A DNA stretch of 64,000 nucleotides from Haberlea rhodopensis (taxonomy: Eukaryota > Streptophyta > Magnoliopsida > Lamiales > Gesneriaceae): contig CAJQUN010000950.1 in NCBI GenBank assembly GCA_907163345.1, positions 62,001 to 126,000 on the forward strand, given 5' to 3'. The notes beneath the pieces are model-generated. The model was given only the letters and a program-made list of their open reading frames with translations, made no database searches and was not told the DNA's origin. Below are positions 1 to 10,506 of the stretch, piece after piece (position 1 is the first letter of the stretch; each line of letters opens with the position of its first letter). The position numbers and the translations under genes were made by a program.

Positions 1-711
1 AAGCTACTGGAAACTTTGGACATTGAGCTGGGGAAGCAGTCTTCTCTGAGTCCCTTCAAAATTCTCAACTCCAAATGGCTAGCACTGCTGAAGTCCAAGA
101 GTGCTCCACCTACCCCTACTGATCTGGTGGCAGTCAAGATTGAGAAGGGAGAAGAACAGGCTGCTGTTCGCAAACCTCGGGTCAAGCGAAAGTTAACTAT
201 CCAGACTGACTCTGAAGAAACTCAGTCTGCTCCCTCGCCACCAGCCAAGCCCCTTCCCAAGAAGCCAAGAACCCAGATTACCAAGCCAATCAAAACCCTA
301 CCTCTCAAAGCCTTACCCATATTGCCTCCAACAAAAGCCACCCCTGCACCCCAACCTACAACCCAAATTTCAACCACTTCAACCATTGCACCCAATGTAA
401 CCATCCGAGTCCCCTCTGCCATTCCCGTGGTCAAAGGGTTTGTTATCACTGAGTTGGGAGACTATACCCAATCAGGGATCAAGTCCCCTTCATCCACCGG
501 CAAGGGCAAAGCCATTCTCTCCAAACCACTCCCCTCTAAGCCCATATCTGCAGCGCAGACAGCAATTGGCATTGATATGGAGGACGTTGAAGAGAAATTG
601 AAGGAGCTTATTGTGGTTTTTGATGAGTACGTCGAGTACAGAACGATCAACCACATTGAGAGTTCTTCGGCAAACTCAGACGCCTTCAGAAAATGGAAGA
701 AGAAGTTCTGA
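1..711 (+). CDS. Partial unrecognised ORF in the 3' part of a SIRE-like Copia element
   Basis: The reading frame is already open at base 1, so the true start lies outside the window. The product is rich in proline, lysine and threonine in its middle part (about residues 70-130) and acidic near the end. It stops at 709-711. A second frame opens at 693 and continues a helix-rich protein. The overlap sits at an AAAA run near 690, so both halves are probably one ORF broken by a one-base indel. The position just upstream of the polypurine tract and 3' LTR is where SIRE/Maximus Copia elements carry an extra, envelope-like ORF. That placement is the only basis for a role; I do not recognise the sequence. 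Confidence 0.5.
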   Translation, partial: KLLETLDIELGKQSSLSPFKILNSKWLALLKSKSAPPTPTDLVAVKIEKGEEQAAVRKPRVKRKLTIQTDSEETQSAPSPPAKPLPKKPRTQITKPIKTLPLKALPILPPTKATPAPQPTTQISTTSTIAPNVTIRVPSAIPVVKGFVITELGDYTQSGIKSPSSTGKGKAILSKPLPSKPISAAQTAIGIDMEDVEEKLKELIVVFDEYVEYRTINHIESSSANSDAFRKWKKKF

Positions 712-1865
712 AGGGGACAGAGACCGATGATGTTCGGATTGCTGTGCAGCGCAAAGAGCTATTTAAGGCCAATCAAAGATTCAGACTGGCGTCTCTGCTC
801 TTAGCTGCTAAGAAAGCGAATTTCGATCTGAATGTTCCAACTGCCAGAGATGATGGGGCTGTTATTGCTCAATTAGAGATGGATATTCATGCTCTCCATT
901 TAGCTGTCCGATTTCAACGACAGAAAATCAGCATATCCACTCCAGTAACCAGCCCGGATCATCCCTCTGCAAGCAAGACTCTGGCAGAACCTTTCATTGA
1001 GGTTATTCCCTCTGGAGCAGCAGATCAGACTGCAGAACTAGTAGCAGATCAGACAGCGGAGCAGCCATTGCCTAATGCTCCGTCTGCTACAGAAGATGAA
1101 CAATTGAATGTCTTGTTGGACTCTCCAACAACATCTATTCCTTTGGGATCGTCAGTCTCCCACGTTCAAATCAGTCCAACCGCAGAACTTGCAACAGTTG
1201 GCGCACCAGAGTTCGTCGATCCGGATCTGGTGGTATCCACAGTTGTTGCAGCTCTACAAATTGAGGAGCCCTCCAGACCCAGCACTCCTCCAGTCCAATC
1301 AGATGAAGATATAGCTTTCATACAAGCATTTTCTTCGGATCTGGTCACCTTGATCCGGTCCGAAAGTCACCAAGCTGTTGTATCTTCAATTATGCCGATT
1401 GCTGAAGAAGATGATCATGCATTGTCATCATCAGATCACTCTCCAAGCCGACTATCTGATGCACCTCCATTCCTGGCAAGGACCCTTCAGCACCTATCTG
1501 ACAACTGCATGTCACTCTCTCAACGTGTTATCGAAGTTCATCAAGGTCAGAGGCTTACAGCTTTGGACTTTGATTCATTCAAAGAGAAGATGACAGCCAG
1601 TATCGGCAGCCTTCAGCGAGGACTGAACGATATGTTCTCTCAGCAAGCCACTTATAAGAACAGCCTGAGAAAGGAGCAGATCGAGCTGGCCACTGAAGTC
1701 AGATCATCTGTCGCCAACTCCCTTCGCGCTCAAGATACTCGTCTTGACGCTATCAGCGTTCAGCTAGCACAAGTTGTAGATTTTCTCCAAGAGATTGCTG
1801 CTGACAAAAATGGGGAAAAGAAAAAAGACTTCAAGCCGCATCAGTTTCAGTCTTCAAGAAAATAG
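693..1865 (+). CDS. Unrecognised helical/coiled-coil ORF, second half of the 3' extra ORF
   Basis: A 390-residue frame ends at a TAG 244 bases before the 3' LTR. About residues 1-70 are helical and charged, 95-280 are acidic and low in complexity (Ser, Pro, Asp, Glu), and about 270-375 have the heptad-like pattern of a coiled coil; the C-terminus is Lys-rich. The ATG at 693 is probably internal to a longer ORF that includes 1-711. No protease, polymerase, integrase or membrane segment is visible. A coiled coil just before the 3' LTR recalls the env-like ORF of SIRE-type Copia elements, but a captured host or gag-derived ORF is equally possible. Confidence 0.5.
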   Translation: MEEEVLKGTETDDVRIAVQRKELFKANQRFRLASLLLAAKKANFDLNVPTARDDGAVIAQLEMDIHALHLAVRFQRQKISISTPVTSPDHPSASKTLAEPFIEVIPSGAADQTAELVADQTAEQPLPNAPSATEDEQLNVLLDSPTTSIPLGSSVSHVQISPTAELATVGAPEFVDPDLVVSTVVAALQIEEPSRPSTPPVQSDEDIAFIQAFSSDLVTLIRSESHQAVVSSIMPIAEEDDHALSSSDHSPSRLSDAPPFLARTLQHLSDNCMSLSQRVIEVHQGQRLTALDFDSFKEKMTASIGSLQRGLNDMFSQQATYKNSLRKEQIELATEVRSSVANSLRAQDTRLDAISVQLAQVVDFLQEIAADKNGEKKKDFKPHQFQSSRK

Positions 1866-2109
1866 ATTGCATAAATATTCAGACTGTCTGTATGCAAGAT
1901 TGTTGATCAATAAAGAAATCTTTCTTTGTTAAGTCCTTGTTCATTTATTTTGAACTAAAATAAAAGGCTTAATCGATCCAACTTAATTATGTTCATTTAT
2001 TTTGAACAAGAAGAAGTAATCGATCCGAAAGTATACGCTTCAGAGTTCTTATCAGACTGGTTAAAAAGACTTAGAAGCTAGGTTTTGTCATCATCAAAAA
2101 GGGGGAATT
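1866..2109 (+). other. 3' untranslated leader to the LTR with polypurine tract
   Basis: This non-coding stretch joins the ORF to the 3' LTR. It ends in AAAAAGGGGGAA (2096-2107), a typical plus-strand primer for Copia elements, directly followed by TGTTAG. A direct repeat of TTCATTTATTTTGAAC occurs at about 1939 and 1991. Confidence 0.8.
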
Positions 2110-3230
2110 TGTTAGTTCCGAACTTTATCGATGAGATTTTAAAGATGACAAAACATATCAGACCGGATCGAGAGAAATCAGACTGACCAGATCGATAGCT
2201 CAAAACAGAACAAGCTGATAAGGCATATCACATATCAGACCGGATCGATAGATATCAGACTGACTAGATCGAAGCTTCAGATCGATCTCAATCTTTATCA
2301 GATCAGAGCAGTCAAGGATGCACAAAGAATGGCTCTTCAGTCCGAATCATTAACGGCTATTTATTGTAGCATTTAATGTCGTAATTAATGCTACAAAGGA
2401 CCAAAGACAGAAGATTGCCATAAAAGGTAAGAAGACAAAGAAGAGCTTACCTGACAGTCGCCGAAAGCATGAACCAGAACGACAAGTATCCTGAAGAAGA
2501 AGACTGTAGCTTACTCAGAGATTAAGCAGAGTCAAGAGTTGCACATTAAGGGAAATAATGTCGTTGGTACATGCAACTATAAAAGGATGCAACAACAAAA
2601 CAAAAACGACACAAAACGATACAAGACTCAACAATACAGATAAAGAAAGACTCTCGCTGATCAATCAAAAACAGCACAAGCTTACAAGCTCAGAAGCTCT
2701 CGAGCTGAAATTATTCTTAAGCACGATTACATTGTAATATTTGATCATTTAGGATCATTGTGCGCATCTTGTGTATTCTGTATTGAAAAATAGAAGTGAG
2801 AAACAAATTGTAACTCCGAGACAGAGAGTGTCTGAACAGATCGAGTGACTAGGAGTTTCAGTCTGGTAGTGAGGTAAATCCAGCTGAATCGGGTTTGTAC
2901 AACAGGATTGTATAAATCAAAGTCTTCTAGTAGAAACCTTCCTTAATTGGAAGAAGGGGAGACGTAGAAGGATTACACCACCTTCGAACTTCCAGAAACA
3001 TATTCTGTGTTCTTATCTTTCTGCACTCGTTCTTTCATTCAAGCCATCGAGCCGTTCTTACAAATATAAAAACAGACCGTTCCGCACTTATACATTCAGT
3101 GGTCTGTTCTATAAAAGAGTTGATTAAGAAACAGATTTCTTTCACTAATCCGAAAGAAATCACAAGGGATTAAATTTTACAAGGAGTGTTCATTCACCCC
3201 CCCTCTAAACACTCCGGACCGATCCTAACA
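2110..3230 (+). mobile_element. 3' LTR of a SIRE-like Ty1/Copia retrotransposon
   Basis: The LTR (1121 bp) begins TGTTAGTTCC right after the polypurine tract and ends GATCCTAACA, giving the inverted termini TGTTAG/CTAACA. The C-run then CTCTAAACACTCC near the end is a hallmark of SIRE-type LTRs. The U3 part repeats ATCAGACYG and CCGGATCGA blocks (2155-2300). The 5' LTR lies outside the window, so the flank AAGTC (3231-3235) is only a candidate target duplication. It is inserted into the left arm of the LTR pair at 3231-5078. Confidence 0.85.
2578..2586 (+). promoter_or_regulatory. TATA box of the Copia LTR
   Basis: TATAAAAGG lies in the middle of the LTR, about 470 bases from its start, as expected at the U3/R border. 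Transcription would start about 30 bases downstream. Confidence 0.6.
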
Positions 3231-4180
3231 AAGTCTAATGAATAATAATCTGAATATTAGTTTAAGAGGCTGATATTCTCAATTTATAGAGGTTAGGAGG
3301 TTGATTAGTAGGTTCGAGTCCAAGCAAAAAGGAAAGAAATCAAGACTCCAATATTTCCAAAACTCGGCTGTCGATCGATCGAACACTTCTCTCGATCGAT
3401 CGCCAAATTTCTGCCACTCCCGATCGATCGAGCTCTTTTCGTCGATCGATCGAGCACTCGTAAATCTTGTTGGTTAATATTTCTACTTTGCTCGATCGAT
3501 CGAGATCTTCTGGAAGATTGATCGAGCTCCTCAAATAATTTTTATGCATTTTTCTTGGTCCACTTTGATCCCTTGTCAACTCCAATGCATTGCTTGATCC
3601 TTATTCGCCTTTGTCAGCTCGATTTCTTGGATTTTCCTACAATTGCACAAATATACGATTAGGTAGTATATGTATCAAATTATCCATCAAAACATACCAA
3701 ATCGTAGATAATTAAGCACCGTAGATGTGTCTATTTCTAGTCACATCAGCTATCTAATCGTATATTTGTGTATTTGTAGGTGGAACCGAAGAAATTGAGC
3801 TAATAACGATGAATAAGGATCAAAATATGCATTGGAGTTGACAAGAGATCAAAGTAGACCAAGAAAAATGCATAAAAGTTGACCAAGACAGGCTATCCAT
3901 CGCCCAGGAAGCAGAGATCGATCACCTCGAGACAGAAAGTTTCAGCAACAAATTTACCATATAAGAGATTGATCGCCTCTTTCAAGCGATCGATCGCTCG
4001 CCCGAGAAAAATGAAAAAAATAAGCTAGCGATCGAGCGCCAGCAGAGTTTTGGAAACTTTGGATTCTTGATTTATTTCCTTCCTATATGGACTCTAACCT
4101 ACTCCATCAGCATCCCTATACATATATGCACAAGAATCAGACCTTAGAAGCATCTAGGTAGAGTATGTAGAATAGTTTTA
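3231..4180. repeat. Large imperfect inverted repeat (head-to-head LTR ends)
   Basis: Bases 3231-3670 are an imperfect reverse complement of about 3755-4180: the flanks of the GATCGATC cluster, the stretch TTTATGCATTTTTCTTGGTC, and the GGACTC..AACCTACT end all recur inverted. The central loop is about 3671-3754. The simplest reading is two related LTRs facing each other, with the left one cut by the Copia insertion at 3230. Confidence 0.7.
3371..3502. promoter_or_regulatory. GATCGATC dyad cluster (left LTR arm)
   Basis: Five copies of CGATCGATCG occur here with 15-50 base spacers, mostly with symmetric flanks (TCGATCGATCGA). A decayed sixth copy follows near 3520. The same motif clusters recur in many LTRs of this window. 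Confidence 0.7.
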
Positions 4181-5078
4181 GACTAGTTTTATATTTTCTT
4201 TTCAATTTTGTTGAAGAACGCTATGAAGATCGAAGCGAAGGCGGGATTGACGACCTCGACCATCCGAGATCGGATTAGTCTTCTTTCATTTGTTTTTATT
4301 TATCGTTTTTCGAAGAATATGCGTAGCTAGTTTTTAATTCTTGATTGAGGAAGACGAATCCTTGGATTTATTTATCATGAGGAGCTTCTTACGCTTTTGT
4401 TTATCAATTTTATTGAATATCAATGTTTTCCTATGTTTTGATGACATGATTTGTGTTTGTTTATTGGACTGACAACCTAATAACTTACATGAAATCTAAT
4501 GCTAAATTTGATAATTGTTTGATTAATCGAATTTATGACGTAAGTAAGATTGATAATTGCCTGTGTTGGTGTTATTAAATTCTTAGGGAAAATCATTGAC
4601 TAAATTTATATAAATCGCTTGTGTTTATGTTGTTTAGATTCATCGCTCACTAGTTTTGAATGTTGTCATGATTTTAATCTTGAATATGCATATAGAGATT
4701 GATTGAGTGATGAAAGTTAAATTAGAATGCTTGAACTAATTGACTATGAATAAGATGATGGGGGAATTAGATTTCCAATTGATGAATTTTCAAATAAAAT
4801 TGAGCCTTTTGTGAATCGATAAAATAGATGATGCTATCCAAGGAATAGTCGACCGATACCAAGAATCGCTTTCATTAGTTAATCTTTTTTTTTAATTTTA
4901 ATTAGTATAATTCACTTACAACCCCAATTTTACTTTATTGTTTGCTTTTAATTTTCATTAACACAAGAATTCACACCTCATCGTGGGATCGATCCATACT
5001 CACAATACGACATTATTGTTATCAATCTTGAGGATTGAGTGGGGTTAATTTGGGCGTACACGATAAGCGTACACCAAC
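3740..5078 (+). mobile_element. Athila/Tat-like LTR (right arm of the head-to-head pair)
   Basis: After the inverted-repeat part, the sequence runs as one AT-rich non-coding block to about 5078. The end carries GTGGGATCGATCCATACTC then ..GCGTACA, which resembles the 3' ends of Athila/Tat-type Gypsy LTRs (GTGGG-TCGA-CC-TACT). A decayed GATCGATC cluster lies at 3915-4036. The block abuts LINE coding sequence at about 5078. No primer site or gag follows, so it is a solo or truncated LTR. The start is uncertain (about 3671-3760). Confidence 0.5.
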
Positions 5079-5779
5079 CTCCATACACCATCAATCCACT
5101 GGCCCTTACCCATACTAACTCTTTTATCAGTAGCTAATGATTGAAGTCTGTAGTATTTTGTACCACGTGGTTTCCCTGGTCTTAGAACCATTTCCCACCT
5201 TTCTTACCAATCCTTCTTTAAACCAACTACAATCATCACCCACTAACACTTTCCTAACGTCCCTCAACCAATAAGATACTGAATTGGCCCTCCCTATAGA
5301 ATTTCTTCCAACATTGTCTGGAAACATAAACCCATACTTTGATTTCACCACCCTGGACAACAGTTGATCACTTTCGTTTAGTAACCTCCAACCCCAGTTG
5401 CCCAAAAGAGCCAAGTTAAATGCGTTAATATCCCTTACCCCCAAAACCCCTCCCTCTTTTGAACATGACACTCTATCCCATCCCACCCATAAAATTTGTG
5501 TCCCCCCCCCCCCCCCTCCCCCCTCCCCCCAAAAGGAATGATATCTGGAGTTTGGTTAAGATTTTAATGACGGTTTTAGGGGCTCGAAAGAAAGATAGGA
5601 AATATATTGGCACAGAGGATAGGACAACATTTAGTAATGTGATATGGCCCCCGATAGACATATTGCGATTCTCCCATGTATTCAATCTATGCTTTACTTT
5701 CTTCACCACGACCTGCCAAGTGGACAGATTATGTGGACGACACCTACTAGTAGACCCAAGAAATTGAAAGATAGAGATC
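5079..5779 (-). pseudogene. LINE reverse transcriptase, C-terminal part (fragment, split by insertion)
   Basis: Minus-strand frames at 5473-5770 and 5127-5486 encode the thumb and post-RT region of a plant L1-like LINE. One contains the RL-TW-NR-S-GG-LLN-VLSS-P-Y-LSFF pattern; the next contains GGVLGVRDINAFNLALLGNW and a DGVWR-like end in a shifted frame near 5085. Poly-C runs at about 5502-5528 interrupt the frame. Residues upstream in the protein continue at 10507 after a 4.7-kb Copia insertion. The last bases before the insertion (AGATC, 5775-5779) are the target duplication. Confidence 0.85.
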
Positions 5780-6785
5780 TGCCAGGATTGTTCAGGGTGG
5801 GTGGGCAGTCCACAGTCGAGTTCAACCAACTTGAGCTTCAATAGCTCGTGTTCTTGAAATGATTACAGTGATAGATTATATCGAGTTCGGTTTCTAAACC
5901 GAGCGGAAGACACTCGACATAACCTGCTCTAAAATCGATTAACCATTTGAAATATATTTTAAAGATATGCAAGTAAAGTAAATACGCAAGCATTTTTTTA
6001 TGGAAGTTCGAAGGTGGTGTAATCCTTTTACGTCTCCCATTCTTCCACTTAGAGAAGGATTCCACTAGAAGACTTTGATTTATACAACTCTTTGTACAAA
6101 CCCGATCCAGTTGGGCATTCCCCATCCAACTAGAACTCCTAGCAAGTCATCTCAGATATTCTTTATTGTCTAATATGCAAAGACCCTATGTAGACAACAA
6201 GTCTCATAGTTACAATTCACTCATCTATAAGCTCATTACTACAATGATTAGAGTGAATAAATATGACACAAATGATCCCTCGATGGATCTGATACAGCAA
6301 GGAAAATGTGCCTAAGAATATGGGCTTGCTCTCATCTAAGCTTGTCTTCTTTGTAGGCTGCCCTTGTTTGGATTGATATTCAATCTGCTTATTTGAGCTT
6401 CCAAGAATTGTATTTATAGGTCCAAACAATGATATAAACGTTAGACACAAGAATATGCCTATTGAAAAGGTTCTGCATGATTCCCGAGCTTGGAACTGTC
6501 ATAGTCTGGTTTCTGGGCTATCTTTTGTATTTCGGACCAGACAGATTTTCATGGACAGATCAGTCTGGCCGGATCAACTTGGAAAATCAGCTTCGACAGA
6601 TCAGTCTGATCAGTCTGATATTTTCAGTCTTGGCCCAGTTTGATATCTCCAAGCTACTTCTTTGTAATCCATCAACCTCTTAATCATGATTTATTCACTG
6701 CACACTTGATGAATTGTGTTAGCAACACAATAACAAGTTTTGTTAACATCAAAACCAATATTATTCGGGTTCCCAAAACCCAACA
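5780..6785 (-). repeat. Copia array LTR 1 (outermost 3' LTR)
   Basis: On the minus strand it starts TGTTGGG at 6785 and ends CCTGGCA at 5780. It contains GATCAGTCTGGCCGGATCA-type repeats near 6555-6620. Confidence 0.85.
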
Positions 6786-7609
6786 ATCTCCCCTTTTTTG
6801 ATGATCACAAAACTTGGATAAAAAATATGAACATTAAAGCACATTGTTGCATAATAAGAAATTATATTTTTAAAACAACATATTTCTCTCCCTTTTTGTG
6901 TGAATCAAAAAGGAAGACAAATAAGATTTTCTCCCCTCAAAGATTGAATTGATTCTCCTCCTTAAAATTTGAATAAATGAAAATGACAAACAAGGAGAGA
7001 TGAGAGGATTGATTACAACTATTTTTTTATTTAAAAGAAATGCAATGCACAATTAATTTGAACAAAAAAAACTATTTTTTAAGGCTTGCAAAACAACCAT
7101 GATTATCTTCACAAAACTCCAACTGTCCATTCATCTATTCATGTGGCAGTACACATGGCTCATCTTTGCAGAATAAACAGCATTTTCTTGTGATAAATTA
7201 GGTTGCAAGACCTATACTTCTACGATCCTGTATGAGTCTAGCGGTTCGTCATTTGGACATCCGATCAAGAAGTTATGCCAATTTTCCCAAAGTAGCTGCA
7301 GGCTGCCAGAAAAGCTGAATGCTTCGAAAATTGTTAGAAAATCTCAAAATAACAATTTTAAATTTAAAAATGAGTATAGAACAAATTGAACAAAAATTTG
7401 AACATTTAAAATAGATTTTAAAATTATCTTTGTGCAAAATAGATACAATGAAATTGATTTTTATGCTAAAAACTTTTGTACAACCAAAATTTTGAAAAAA
7501 TATGCATGAAGAAATTTCATGCTCATAAAAAGTTCTGAAAATGATTTTAAAAATTCCGCCTAAAAATCGGTTAAAATATTTTCCAAGAACAATCCACTCT
7601 GATATCACT
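6786..7609 (-). other. Non-coding internal region of Copia array (copy 2)
   Basis: The plus-strand CTCCCCTTTTTTGATGATC at 6789 is the complement of a polypurine tract next to LTR 1. The minus-strand AGTGATATCAGAG just inside 7609 is a degenerate initiator-Met primer site next to LTR 2. No significant ORF is seen. Confidence 0.75.
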
Positions 7610-8624
7610 TGGCATGATCGATCAGGGTGGGTGGCCAGTCCACAACCGAGTTCAACCAACTTGAACTTCAATAACTCGTGTTCTTGAAATGATTGCACCG
7701 ATAGATTATATCCAGTTTGGTTTCTAAACCGAACGGAAGACACTCAACATAACCCGCTCTAAAACCGATTAACCATTTGAAAGACATTGTAAAGATATGC
7801 AAGTAAAGTAAATACACAAGTATTTGTTTATGAAAGTTCGAAGGTGGTGTACTCCTTCTACGTCTCACCTTCTTCCACTTAAGGAAGGATTCCACTAGAA
7901 GACGTTGATTTATACAACTCTTTGTACAACCCGATCCAGTTGGGCATTCCCCATACAACTAGAATTCCTAGCAACTCATCTCACATATTCCTTAATGTCT
8001 AATATGCAAAGACCCTATGTAGAAAACAAGTCTCATAGTTACAATTCACTCATCTATAAGCTCACTACTATAATGATTAAAGTGAATATATATGGCACAA
8101 ATGACCCCTCAATGGATCTGATACAGCAAAAAAAGTATGCCTAAGAATACGGGCTTGCTCTCATCTAAGTTTTTCTTCTTTACAGGCTGCCCATTTTGAA
8201 TCCCCAAATGGGTTTGCTTTGTTCTTGCTTGGCTTGATCTTCAATCTGCTTATTTGAGATTCCAAGACTTGTATTTATAGCCCAAAACAATGATATAAAT
8301 GTTAGACACAAGAATATGCCCATTGAAAAAGGTTTTGCACGATTCTCGAGCTTGCAACAATCATATTCTGGTTTCTGGGATATCTTTTGTATTTTGGACT
8401 GGACAGATCAGTCTGGCCGGATCAACTTGGAAATTCAGCTTGGACAGATCAATCTCGTATTTTCAGTCGTGGCCCAACTTTATATCTTCAAGTTACTTCT
8501 TTGTAATTCATCAACCTCTTAATCATGATATATTCACTGCACACTTGATGAATTATGTTAGCAACACAATAACAAGTTTTGTTAACATCAAAACCAAGAT
8601 TATTCGGGTTCCCAAAACCCAACA
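7610..8624 (-). repeat. Copia array LTR 2 (shared middle LTR)
   Basis: A 1015-bp LTR serves as the 5' LTR of the left unit and the 3' LTR of the right unit. Its ends are TGGCATGATCG and CCCAACA on the plus strand. It is about as long as LTRs 1 and 3. Confidence 0.85.
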
Positions 8625-9462
8625 ATCTCCCTTTTTTTATGATCACAAAACTTGGATAAAAAATATGAACATTAAAGCACACTGTTGCATAATAAGAAAT
8701 TATATTTTTAAAACAACATATTTCTCCCCCTTTTTGTGTGAATCAAAATAGAAGACAAATAGGATTTTCTCCCCTCAAAGATTGAATTGATTCCCCCCCT
8801 TAAAATTTGAATAAATGAAAATGACAAACAAGGAGATGAGAGGATCAATTACAACTAAAACTTTTATTTAAAAGAAATGTTATGCACAATTAATTTGAAC
8901 AAATAAACTATTTTTGATGGCTTGCACAACAACCATGATTATCTTCACAAAACTCCAACTGTCCATTCATCCATTCCTGTGGCACCAGACATGGCTCATC
9001 TTTGCAGAATAAATAGCTTTTCCTCGTGATAAATTAGGCTGCAATACCTATACCACTACGATCTTCTATGAGTTTAGTTTGCAACTCAAAAAGCGGTTCG
9101 TCATTTAGACATCCGATCAAGAAGTTATGCCAATTTTTCCAAAGTCGCTGCAGGCTGACAGAAAAGCTGAATACTTCGAAAATTGTTAGAAAAATCTGAA
9201 AATAACAATTTTAAATTTAAAAATGAGTCTAGAACAAATTGAACGGAAATTTAAACATTTAAAATAGATTGTAAAATTATCTTTGTGTAAAATAGATACA
9301 ATAAAATTGATTTTATGCTAAAAACTTTTATACACCAAATTTTTGACAAAGTGTGCAATGAAAAAATTTCATGCTCATAAAAAGTTCTGAAAATGATTTT
9401 AAAAGATTTCTGCCTAAAAATCGGTTAAAATGCTTTCAAGAACAACCCACTTTGATATCACT
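8625..9462 (-). other. Non-coding internal region of Copia array (copy 1)
   Basis: This is parallel to 6786-7609 and similar throughout. Its polypurine complement is at about 8627 and its decayed primer site (GTGATATCAAAG on minus) at about 9462. No coding capacity is seen. Confidence 0.75.
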
Positions 9463-10506
9463 TGTCAGGATCGATCGGGGTGGGTGGCCAGTTCACATAC
9501 GAGTTCACCCAACTTGAGTTTCAAATAACTCATGTTCTTGAAATGATTGCACCAAGAGATTGTATCGAGTTTGTTTTCTAAACCGAGCGGAAGACACTTA
9601 ACATAACAGGCTCTAAAATCGATTAACCATTGGAAAGACATTTTAAAGATATCCAAGTAAAGTAAATACACAAGCATTTATTTATGGAAGTTCGAATGTG
9701 GTGTACTCCTTCTATGTCTCACCTTCTTTCACTTAAGGAAGGATTCCACTAGAAGACTTTGATTTATACAACTCTTTGTACAAACCCAATCCAGTTGGGC
9801 ATTCCCAGTCCAACTAGAATTCCTAGCAACTCATCTCACATATTCTTTAATGTCTAATATGCAAAGACCCTATATAGACAACAAGTCTCATAGTTACAAT
9901 TCACTCATCTATAAGCTTGCCACTATAATGATTAAAGTGAATAAATATGGCACAAATGATCCCTCAATGGATCTGATACAGCAAGAAAAGTGTGCCTAAG
10001 AATCTGGGCTTTCTCTCATCTAAGCTTCTCTTCTTTGTGTGTGCCCATTTTGAATCCCCAAATGGGTTTGTTTTGATCTTGCTTGACTTGATCGTCAATC
10101 TGCTTATTTGAGATTCCAAGACTTGTATTTATAGCCCAAAACAATGATATAAACATTAGACACGAGAATATGCCCATTGAAAAAGGTTCTGCACGATACC
10201 CGAACTTGCAACAGTCATATTCTGATTTCTGGGCTATCTTTTGTATTTCAGACCAGGCTGATTTTCTTGGGCAGATCAGTCTGGCCGGATCAGCTTGGAA
10301 AATCACCTTGGACAGATCAGTCTGGATAGATCAGTGTGGTATTTCCAGTCTTGGTCCAGCTTGATATCTTCAATCTACTTCTTTGTAATTCATCAAGCTC
10401 TTAATCATGATCTATTCACTACACACTTGATGAATTATGTTAGCAACACAATAACAAGTTTTGTTAACATCAAAATCAAGATTATTCGGGTTCCAAAATC
10501 CCAACA
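9463..10506 (-). repeat. Copia array LTR 3 (5' LTR)
   Basis: It runs from TGTCAGGATC (9463) to CCCAACA (10506) on plus and is followed directly by the target duplication AGATC and by LINE coding sequence. Confidence 0.85.

Larger units (their letters stand above)
5780..10506 (-). mobile_element. Three-LTR non-autonomous Copia array
   Basis: Three related LTRs (5780-6785, 7610-8624, 9463-10506) alternate with two short non-coding internal regions (about 0.83 kb each). Minus-strand LTRs read TGTTGGG..; each internal region starts with an initiator-Met-tRNA-like primer site and ends with a polypurine tract. The outer flanks are a perfect 5-bp duplication, AGATC (5775-5779 and 10507-10511), so the whole array sits in one insertion site inside a LINE. 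No coding ORF is visible. The three LTRs are clearly diverged. Unequal recombination between LTRs of two copies best explains the shape. Confidence 0.88.
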
